Source of the DNA: Pseudomonadota bacterium
GTDB taxonomy: Bacteria; Pseudomonadota; Gammaproteobacteria; Burkholderiales; Rhodocyclaceae
Direction: 5' to 3'
Assembly (NCBI GenBank): GCA_023459095.1
Contig: JAEWVQ010000231.1
Location: 1 to 7,977, forward strand
Length of the DNA stretch: 7,977 nucleotides
Shown in pieces: positions 1 to 5,954 of this stretch. Each line of letters starts with the position of its first letter. Positions within the stretch are counted from its first letter, which is position 1. A program made the position numbers and the translations under genes. Below the pieces are notes generated by a model. It saw nothing but the letters and a program-made list of their open reading frames with translations. It was not told the DNA's origin and did no database searches.

Positions 1-3000
1 CTGCAGCGGCGGCGAGGCAACCGCCGCCGCGGGCGCGGCCTCGACCGCCGGCGCCGCCGCCGCGGGGCTCGCCCACACCCACTCGAGCCCCAGCCGGCGG
101 CCGATCCAGTCGAGCAGTTCATCGACCTTGATCGGCTTCAGGATGAAGTCCTCGACCGCGATCCCGGCATCGTTGTCCAGGCCCTTGTCGAAGGCATTGG
201 CGGAAATCACCGCCAGCGGCATCTCCGCCAGCCCCGCGGCGCGCAGCCGACGCAGGGTCTCCCAGCCATCAATGCCGGGCATCGCCAGATCCATGAACAC
301 GAGGTGGGGGCGGAACGCCGGCAGCAGCTCCAGACACTCTTCGCCCGAGGCCGCCTGGCCGACTTCGAAGCCGAGGGGTTCGAGCAGATTGACGAGCAGC
401 TCGCGGTCGACGCGCTCGTTGTCCACGGTGAGGATGCGCCGCCGCACCCCCTGGTAGCCGATGCGCTGCGCGCGCGGCAGCGCGGCCTCGGCCTGGGCGC
501 CGTGGATCTGCGGCAGGAACAGGCGGATGCGGAACACGCTGCCGACCCCCGGCGTACTGTCCACGGTGAGCTCGCCGCCGGTCAGATCGGTGAGCATGCG
601 GCTGATCGTCAGCCCGAGGCCGGTGCCGGTGGTGGTGCGCGCACTGCGCCCGCGCGCGAAGGGTTCGAAGATCTGCGCCAGCTCGTCGGCGGCGATTCCG
701 GGGCCGCTGTCCTCGACTTCGAACAGCGCCATCTCGCGGCGGTAGCTCAGGCGCACCCGCACCTCGCCGCGCGCGGTGAACTTGACCGCGTTGCCGATGA
801 TATTGAGGAGGATCTGGCGCAGGCGCTTCTCGTCGGCGCGCACCACCTCGGGCAGCGTGCCGCTGCTCTCGAAGCGGAAACCCAGACCCTTGTCGCGGGC
901 CTGCGGCTCGAACATGCCGACGAGCTGGCGGACGAAGCCGGGGAAGGCAAGCGGGCGCATGTCGAGGGCGAACTTGCCGCTCTCGATGCGGGCGATGTCG
1001 AGCGTGCCCTCGATCAGCGACAGCAGATGCTCGCCGCTCTTCTTGATCACGCTCACCGCCTGCCGCCGGTGCGGCGGAATCGCCTCGTCGCCGTCGAGGA
1101 TCTGCGCGTAGCCGAGGATGCTGTTGAGCGGCGTGCGCAGCTCGTGGCTGATCGAAGTCACGTAGCGGCTCTTCGCCTGGTTGGCCTGCTCGGCGACGCG
1201 GCGCGCCTTCTGCAGCTGCTCGTCGGTGCGGCGGTGCGACTCGATCTCCTGCATCAGCAGCTGGGTCTGGCGCGCGGTCTCCTCCTGGGCGACCTGACGG
1301 CTCTTGTGCGCGAGCACCATCCACCACGCGACGATGCCGCCGACCAGCAGCAGCGCGGCGAACAGCTTGAACATCACCGCCTGCAGAGCGTCGGCGGCGG
1401 CACTAGGGGTCTGCGCCTCGTGGTGGTAGAGCGTGCCGAGCAGCAGCAGCAGGACCACGACCACGCCGCTCATCAGCAGCAGGTAATGGCCCACACCGCC
1501 GGCCAGATACGGCCGCAGGCGGCGCGGCAGCACCCGCCGCAACACCGCCTCCCACTGCGCCGACAGACGCGCGTGCGGCTTGCAGCGGTCGTTGCAGCGC
1601 GCATCGAGCGAACAGCACAGCGAACAGATCGTGCCCTGATAGGCCGGGCAATGGCTGGTGTCCTCGGGCTCGAAATCCTGCCCGCAGACACAGCAGCGCC
1701 GCGTCTTCACCCAGGCCTTGCCGGCGGTATCGACCGTTTCCGGGGGGCGGGCCAGGTAGTAGCGCCCTGCCGTCGCCCACGCGATCAGCGGCGAGGCGAG
1801 GAGCGCGCTGAGCATCGCGACGAAGGGCGCGAACGGCTGCCAGGCCGGACCGAAGGCGCCGACGAAGGTCGCCACCGACAGCACCGATGCGATCGACATC
1901 GCGCCGACGCCGACCGGGTTGATGTCGTACAGGTGGCTGCGCTTGAACTCCACCCCCGGCGGCGACAGGCCGAGCGGCTTGTTGATGACGAGATCGGCGA
2001 CCACCGCGAGCATCCACGAGATGGCGATGTTGGAATACAGACCGAGCACCTGGCCAAGCGCGTGGAAGACGTTCATCTCCATCAGCAGCAGCGCGATCAG
2101 GCAGTTGAACACCACCCACACCACCCGCCCCGGATGGCTGTGGGTGAGCCGCGAGAAGAAATTCGACCACGCCAGCGAGCCCGCGTAGGCGTTGGTGACG
2201 TTGATCTTGAGCTGCGACACGATGACGAACAGCGCGGTCACTGCGACCGCCCACAGCGCGCTGTCGAACACGCGCGAGAAGCCGAGCAGGTACATCTGGT
2301 TGGGGTCGACCGCCTTGTCCGCGGCCACCCCCTCGCGCAGCAGCAACCAGGCGAGGAGCGCGCCGCCGAGCATCTTCACCACCCCGATCAGCACCCAGCC
2401 CGGACCGCCCAGCACCACGCCGCCGAGCCAGCGCCAGCGGTTCTGCGCGGTGCGCGCCGGCATGAAGCGCAGATAGTCGGCCTGCTCGCCCATCTGTGGC
2501 AGCAGGCCCATGCCCACGGTCATCGCCGCGGCGAAGAGATGCAGCTCGAACACCCCGCCGCTGCCACGCTCGCCACCGTACTGCCACAACCCGGCGATCG
2601 CCTCCGGCTCCTCGCGCAGCACGAACACGAAGGGCAAGGCGAGCAGGAACAGCCACAACGGCTGGGTCAGGGTCTGCAGCCGGCTGATCACGGTGATGCC
2701 GTGGGTGACCAGCGGAATCACCACCAGCGCGCAGATCAGATAGCCCCAGGCCGGCGGGATGCCGAGCGCGAGCTCGAGCGCGTAGGCCATGATCGCCGCT
2801 TCGAGCGCAAACAGGATGAAGGTGAACGAGGCATAGACCAGCGAGGACAGCGTCGAGCCGATGTAACCGAAGCCCGACCCGCGCGTCAGCAGGTCCATGT
2901 CGACGCCATGGCGGGCGGCGTACAGGCTGATGGGCAGGCCGGTGAGGAAGATGATCAGCCCGATCGCCAGCACCGCCCAGAAGGTATTGACGAAACCGTA

Positions 3001-3270
3001 GGCGACCAGCATGGTCGCCCCCACCGCCTCGAGAACGAGGAAGGAGGCCGCGCCGAAGGCGGTGTTGCCGACGCGGAACTCGGTCCACTTGCGGAAGCTG
3101 CGCGGGGTGAAGCGCAGCGCGTAATCTTCCAGGGTCTCGTTCGCGACCCAGGTATTGTAGTCGCGGCGGATGGTGACGACGCGCTGCGCGGCGGGCGCGC
3201 CTTCGGCCGTTGCAGCCTCGGCCGGGGACGGCGCGGGCGGGGCGGAGAACGCGGGATCAGCGGCACGCAT
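1..3270 (-). CDS. NCS1 permease-like sensor / hybrid histidine kinase with receiver domain (partial, runs off left edge)
   Basis: This is a membrane sensor kinase predicted to couple a transporter-like domain to a His-Asp phosphorelay. The frame is open for 1090 codons from the ATG at 3270 to base 1, with no stop in the window, so the C terminus is missing. Residues about 40-505 form a multi-pass NCS1 (nucleobase:cation symporter, cytosine permease-like) domain, with stretches such as GSGFGYIGST (131-140) and NAYAGSLAWSNF (360-371). A cysteine-rich cluster follows (C526, 527, 529, 541, 549, 552, 553, 559, 563). Two hydrophobic segments (about 593-612 and 632-652) flank a short loop, then a helical linker. 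The kinase has phospho-acceptor H709 in SISHELRTPLN, an N box (N823, N827), DSGPGI (854-859) and GTGLGL (882-887). The receiver has D950, phospho-acceptor D994, S1023 and K1045. An Ala/Pro-rich tail (about 1067-1090) reaches the edge. An in-frame TAG about 40 bases upstream makes 3270 the only reasonable start, although no clear Shine-Dalgarno precedes it. The domain calls are secure; the ligand and output are unknown. Confidence 0.93.
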   Translation of the reverse strand, partial: MRAADPAFSAPPAPSPAEAATAEGAPAAQRVVTIRRDYNTWVANETLEDYALRFTPRSFRKWTEFRVGNTAFGAASFLVLEAVGATMLVAYGFVNTFWAVLAIGLIIFLTGLPISLYAARHGVDMDLLTRGSGFGYIGSTLSSLVYASFTFILFALEAAIMAYALELALGIPPAWGYLICALVVIPLVTHGITVISRLQTLTQPLWLFLLALPFVFVLREEPEAIAGLWQYGGERGSGGVFELHLFAAAMTVGMGLLPQMGEQADYLRFMPARTAQNRWRWLGGVVLGGPGWVLIGVVKMLGGALLAWLLLREGVAADKAVDPNQMYLLGFSRVFDSALWAVAVTALFVIVSQLKINVTNAYAGSLAWSNFFSRLTHSHPGRVVWVVFNCLIALLLMEMNVFHALGQVLGLYSNIAISWMLAVVADLVINKPLGLSPPGVEFKRSHLYDINPVGVGAMSIASVLSVATFVGAFGPAWQPFAPFVAMLSALLASPLIAWATAGRYYLARPPETVDTAGKAWVKTRRCCVCGQDFEPEDTSHCPAYQGTICSLCCSLDARCNDRCKPHARLSAQWEAVLRRVLPRRLRPYLAGGVGHYLLLMSGVVVVLLLLLGTLYHHEAQTPSAAADALQAVMFKLFAALLLVGGIVAWWMVLAHKSRQVAQEETARQTQLLMQEIESHRRTDEQLQKARRVAEQANQAKSRYVTSISHELRTPLNSILGYAQILDGDEAIPPHRRQAVSVIKKSGEHLLSLIEGTLDIARIESGKFALDMRPLAFPGFVRQLVGMFEPQARDKGLGFRFESSGTLPEVVRADEKRLRQILLNIIGNAVKFTARGEVRVRLSYRREMALFEVEDSGPGIAADELAQIFEPFARGRSARTTTGTGLGLTISRMLTDLTGGELTVDSTPGVGSVFRIRLFLPQIHGAQAEAALPRAQRIGYQGVRRRILTVDNERVDRELLVNLLEPLGFEVGQAASGEECLELLPAFRPHLVFMDLAMPGIDGWETLRRLRAAGLAEMPLAVISANAFDKGLDNDAGIAVEDFILKPIKVDELLDWIGRRLGLEWVWASPAAAAPAVEAAPAAAVASPPLQ

Positions 3271-3303
3271 CGACGGTGGGGAACTCGGGCGGAACGGTTC
3301 GCC

Positions 3304-3309
3304 ATTCTA
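3304..3309 (-). promoter_or_regulatory. Possible -10 box for the transporter-kinase hybrid gene
   Basis: Reading leftward, TAGAAT (5 of 6 to the sigma-70 -10 consensus) lies 33 bases before the ATG at 3270, which would give a short leader of roughly 27 bases. No convincing -35 box is present at 16-18 bp spacing, so an activator would be expected. The direct repeat at 3329-3349 sits where such a protein would bind. Prediction from motif only. Confidence 0.28.
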
Positions 3310-3328
3310 TTGACCCGGTGGCGCACTA

Positions 3329-3349
3329 CGCCACACCGTTCGCCACACC
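3329..3349. repeat. 9-bp tandem direct repeat upstream of the hybrid kinase gene
   Basis: CGCCACACC occurs at 3329-3337 and again, identically, at 3341-3349, separated by GTT (12-bp period). It lies at about -32 to -52 relative to the start site inferred from the possible leftward -10 box at 3304-3309, a usual position for an activator site. The repeat is seen directly; the regulatory role is inference, and short repeats arise easily in GC-rich DNA. Confidence 0.4.
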
Positions 3350-3444
3350 CCCGTCGGCGGCGCCAGGGGACACGCCGAGAAAACTCGTCGATCGACCGCG
3401 GCCGAAGAAATGAGGACACCCGAGGCGGGGGTGCCTCACCCTCA

Positions 3445-3517
3445 AGTCCGGAGAACGGCTGCAGTGCTCAACGCCGCCGGCAAGCGCCGCGCGAGCACCG
3501 CAGCCGGCCCCCGGACT
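3445..3517 (-). terminator. Large nested hairpin at the 3' end of the TolC-family gene
   Basis: Arms CGGCTGCAGTGCTC (3456-3469) and GAGCACCGCAGCCG (3493-3506) form a 14-bp stem. The single imperfect pair is A.C in plus-strand RNA but an acceptable G.U in minus-strand RNA, matching the direction of the channel gene. An outer 7-bp stem, AGTCCGG (3445-3451) with CCGGACT (3511-3517), is separated from it by a 4x4 internal loop, and a small CGGC/GCCG stem (3478-3489) fills the apical loop. The outer arm touches the stop codon (3517-3519). No U-tract follows, so it may be a Rho-assisted terminator or a 3'-end stabiliser rather than a classical intrinsic terminator. Confidence 0.45.
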
Positions 3518-4965
3518 CAGCGCGGCGCGCCGCCGGCCTCACGCACCGCGGCTTCGAACAGCGCGGCCTTGTCGATGTGCAGCGGCAGCGGCGCCTCCGG
3601 CGGGCACAGCGTTGCGGGGTCGATGCCGCCGCGGTCCTGGCCGAGATCGGCCGCGCTCGGCAGCCCCTCGCGGGCGACCTGCAGGGCGTTCATCAGCGTG
3701 CCCATGCCCGCCAGCGTGCGCGCCTGGGCGATGATCAGGTCGTAGCTGGCGTTGGCGTAGGCGCGGCGCGCCTGGAAGTATTCGTTCTCGGTGTCGAGCA
3801 GGTCGAGCAGGGTGCGCTGGCCGATGTCGAACTGGCGCCGATAGGCTTCGCGTGCCTTCTCGATCGACAGCTGATGCTGATCGAGGTAGCGCAGTTGCTC
3901 GATCAGGCGCTGGCTGTCGTTGTAGGCGATCGACAGGGTCTGACGGAGGTCGCGGCAGGCCTTCTCGCGCAGGTCCCTGGTCTGGTTCAGCTCCTCGGCC
4001 GCCTGGCGGATGCGCGCCTGGTCGTGGCCGCCGCGGAACAGGTTGTAGCTGAGCACGAGCTCGACCACGCTGTCCTGCGACCGCCCGGAGATGCCGTCGA
4101 GGTTGTGGTCGATGCCGTGGCGCGCGCGCAGGTCGAGGCGCGGGTGATTGGCCGCGCGCCGCGTCTCGACCAGGGCCTGGCCGGCGCGCACGTTCTCGAC
4201 CGCGGCATTGAGCGCGGGGTTGGTGTTGAACGCCACTTTGAGCGCCTCGGCCGCGGTCGCCGGCAAGCCGTCGCCGACCAGCGCGGCGCCGAACTCGGGC
4301 GCGACCTCGGGCGGCAGTTCGCCCACCAGCCGCAGGTAGCGGGTGCTGACGTCGTGGAGGTTGGAAACCTCGGTGAGCAGGTTGGACTCGGCGAGCGCCA
4401 TCCGCCCGGTGGCCTGCTCCAGATCGACGCGCCGCCCGACGCCGGCGCCGGCGCGCTCGGCGATCTGGTCGGCGACCTGCTTGTGCTCGACGTAATTGGC
4501 CTTCGCCAGCCGCACCAGCTCACGATAGCGCAGGACGTCGCCGTAGGCGCGCACGACTTCGAGCGCGGCGTTCTCGGAGGCGTCGAGCAGTTCGTAGTAG
4601 CGCACGAGCTTGGCATAGCCCATGCGCTCGACTTCGTTCTTGGTGAAGAAGCCGTCATAGACCATCTGGTTCAGCGACAGCGTCGCGTTGCGGTGGGTGA
4701 AATCCTGCGTGCCGGTAGTCGGCCGCACCTGCCGCTCGCGCCCGACGCCGGCGGTGACATCGACCTGCGGATAGTAACCGCCGCGGATGGCGTCCTGCTC
4801 CTCCTCCGAGGCGCGCAAACCATGCCAGCGCGCCTGTACTTCCGGGTTGGCGACCACCGCCTTGCGCACCGCATCACGCAGCGGCTCGGGCACCGCCGCC
4901 ACCGCCGGCGCACACTGCAAGGTCGAAATGATGGCCACGACGGCCAGACGGTGAATCGTATTCAT
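3517..4965 (-). CDS. lapE: TolC-family outer-membrane channel protein, LapE-like (type I secretion)
   Basis: The 482-residue protein is predicted to form the trimeric outer-membrane/periplasmic tunnel of a type I secretion or efflux system. It starts with a signal peptide (about 1-24, ending AVAA). The mature part has the two-fold repeat typical of TolC proteins, each half beginning with an NP turn (VVANPEV early on, FNTNPAL mid-protein) and containing long amphipathic helices. The motif GQRTLLDLLDTENEYFQARR begins at residue 382 and is typical of the LapE/AggA-type branch. The length is usual for the family. The start at 4965 is chosen over an in-frame ATG at 5076 because it follows GGAG at a 5-base spacing and begins the signal peptide. 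It diverges from the LapG- and LapD-like genes, and this context is the main reason for preferring LapE over a general TolC or multidrug channel. No membrane-fusion or ABC-transporter gene is adjacent within the window, so the partner is inferred. Confidence 0.93.
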   Translation of the reverse strand: MNTIHRLAVVAIISTLQCAPAVAAVPEPLRDAVRKAVVANPEVQARWHGLRASEEEQDAIRGGYYPQVDVTAGVGRERQVRPTTGTQDFTHRNATLSLNQMVYDGFFTKNEVERMGYAKLVRYYELLDASENAALEVVRAYGDVLRYRELVRLAKANYVEHKQVADQIAERAGAGVGRRVDLEQATGRMALAESNLLTEVSNLHDVSTRYLRLVGELPPEVAPEFGAALVGDGLPATAAEALKVAFNTNPALNAAVENVRAGQALVETRRAANHPRLDLRARHGIDHNLDGISGRSQDSVVELVLSYNLFRGGHDQARIRQAAEELNQTRDLREKACRDLRQTLSIAYNDSQRLIEQLRYLDQHQLSIEKAREAYRRQFDIGQRTLLDLLDTENEYFQARRAYANASYDLIIAQARTLAGMGTLMNALQVAREGLPSAADLGQDRGGIDPATLCPPEAPLPLHIDKAALFEAAVREAGGAPR

Positions 4966-4970
4966 GACTT

Positions 4971-4974
4971 CTCC
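4971..4974 (-). promoter_or_regulatory. Ribosome binding site of the TolC-family gene
   Basis: On the minus strand GGAG (within GGAGAAG) sits 5 bases before the ATG at 4965. It decides the start codon over the upstream in-frame ATG at 5076, which would add a non-signal-like extension. Confidence 0.75.
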
Positions 4975-5031
4975 AGAAATACATGGAACGCTATGGCTTG
5001 CCACCGGACGGCAGGCGTTCCCGAGCGATGA

Positions 5032-5037
5032 ATGATA
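5032..5037 (-). promoter_or_regulatory. Possible -10 box for the TolC-family gene
   Basis: Leftward TATCAT (5 of 6 to TATAAT) lies about 66 bases before the ATG at 4965, in the only AT-richer part of the window. At 16-18 bp spacing the -35 region falls in a run of eight T's (minus strand), a poor match to TTGACA. The 11-bp-phased repeats at 5078-5106 lie about 40-70 bases upstream of this box, compatible with activation of the leftward gene. Confidence 0.3.
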
Positions 5038-5077
5038 TTGGCCCCGGATTGAAAAAAAACCTCGAATATTCAACATT

Positions 5078-5106
5078 TCACGGCAATCTCACGGCAGGTT
5101 CACGGC
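5078..5106. promoter_or_regulatory. Three TCACGGC repeats at 11-bp spacing, probable regulator-binding site
   Basis: TCACGGC occurs at 5078-5084, 5089-5095 and 5100-5106, each pair separated by exactly 4 bases. The 7+4 arrangement puts one copy on each helical turn on the same DNA face. Tandem half-sites of this geometry are known for OmpR/PhoB-family response regulators (Pho box; the TTCAC-N6-TTCAC tag of CreB). The site lies between the divergent channel gene and LapG-like gene and could control either or both. The repeat is seen directly; the binding protein is unknown. Confidence 0.55.
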
Positions 5107-5191
5107 TCCGCCCGACCCGGATCTGCGTTCCACGCACCTGCCCGACGCCGATCTCGGCTAAGGTATCGCCCTTGCCCGCCGCCGTCCTTCG

Positions 5192-5920
5192 ATGCCGATC
5201 AAGTCAGCCCTGTCCAGCCTGCCGTTCCGGGTTGCGCCCTCCCTGGCCGGGTTGCTGCTGGGGGGCGCGCTCCTCCTGAGTGTCATCGGCACCGGTTTCG
5301 GTTCCATGACGCACGACTTGAACCGAATGGAGGCACTGGCCCTCGAACGTTACGGCGCCGACGCCGCGCGCACCGTCGCGGCGTGGCGCCGAATGATGCT
5401 GGAAGCGCAGGCCCTGCCCGCGCTCGAACAACTCGGGCGCGTCAATGCATTCTTCAACCGCAACATCGCATTCGATGACGACAACATCATCTGGAAGCAG
5501 CAGGACTACTGGGCGACCCCGCTCGAGACCCTCGCCCGCGGCGCCGGTGACTGTGAAGACTTCTCGATTGCCAAGTACATGACGCTGAGACTGCTGGGCA
5601 TGCCCGCGGAACGCCTCAAGCTGATCTACGTCCGCGCCCGCATCGGCGGCGAGGGTAGCACGGTAACGCAGGCGCACATGGTCGTCGGCTATTTCGCCGA
5701 ACCGGGCGGCGAGCCGCTGGTGCTCGACAACCTGATCCGTGACATCCGCCCCGCCGCCCGCCGCCCCGACCTGTTCCCGGTGTTCAGCTTCGACAGCGAG
5801 GGCCTGTGGGTCGGCAACTCGACGACCTCGGCGGCCGACCCCACCGCTCGCCTGTCGCGCTGGCGCGACGCGCTATTCCGCATGCAGCGCGAGGGCCTGC
5901 ACTTTGCTCCCACCCCCTGA
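5192..5920 (+). CDS. lapG: LapG-type periplasmic transglutaminase-like cysteine protease
   Basis: The 242-residue protein belongs to the bacterial transglutaminase-like cysteine protease family. In Pseudomonas, LapG is a calcium-dependent periplasmic protease that clips the N terminus of the giant adhesin LapA and so releases cells from a biofilm. An N-terminal hydrophobic segment (about 14-33) serves as signal sequence or anchor. The catalytic triad reads C121 (in GDCEDFS), H162 (in QAHMVVGY) and D179 (in LVLDN). D120 and E122 flank the cysteine like the residues that bind calcium in Pseudomonas LapG. W101 in IIWKQQDYWATP is in the usual region before the cysteine. A stop in frame 33 bases upstream leaves 5192 as the only start, but no good Shine-Dalgarno is visible. 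It lies 34 bp before the LapD-like gene on the same strand, as expected for a protease-receptor pair. All key residues are present, so it should be active. Its substrate adhesin is not in the window. Confidence 0.94.
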   Translation: MPIKSALSSLPFRVAPSLAGLLLGGALLLSVIGTGFGSMTHDLNRMEALALERYGADAARTVAAWRRMMLEAQALPALEQLGRVNAFFNRNIAFDDDNIIWKQQDYWATPLETLARGAGDCEDFSIAKYMTLRLLGMPAERLKLIYVRARIGGEGSTVTQAHMVVGYFAEPGGEPLVLDNLIRDIRPAARRPDLFPVFSFDSEGLWVGNSTTSAADPTARLSRWRDALFRMQREGLHFAPTP

Positions 5921-5954
5921 ACCGCATGCGCCCCGTTTCCGGAACCTGTCCGCC

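Noticed and set aside
1403..3088. A 561-codon minus-strand frame inside the kinase hybrid
   Set aside because: It is out of frame with the NCS1 domain, is Arg/Gly-rich and has no domain; the frame starting at 3270 encodes the recognisable membrane segments.
3427..3443. Small hairpin GGGTG-CCT-CACCC between the channel and kinase genes
   Set aside because: Stem of about 5-7 bp with no adjacent T-run on either strand; short stems like this are common in GC-rich DNA.
304..5031. A 1575-codon open frame on the plus strand, antisense to both minus-strand genes
   Set aside because: It is exactly opposite the kinase hybrid and channel genes, is rich in Arg/His/Gln/Ala as antisense frames of high-GC genes are, and shows no recognisable domain, whereas the minus-strand frames carry full domain sets.
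5064..5071. Palindrome GAATATTC in the divergent intergenic region
   Set aside because: Only 8 bp, not extended on either side; noted as part of the AT-rich island but too short to call an operator.
4966..5076. Upstream in-frame start (5076) for the channel gene
   Set aside because: The ATG at 4965 has a good Shine-Dalgarno and begins a normal signal peptide; the extension would bury it.
5107..5191. Promoter for the LapG-like gene
   Set aside because: TAAGGT at 5159-5164 is a poor -10 with no -35 partner, and no other convincing pair was found, so none is annotated.
5739..5954. Earlier in-frame start for the LapD-like gene
   Set aside because: It would overlap the LapG-like gene by about 180 bases and add an Arg/Pro-rich stretch before the conserved MSLIKQL start and first membrane segment.
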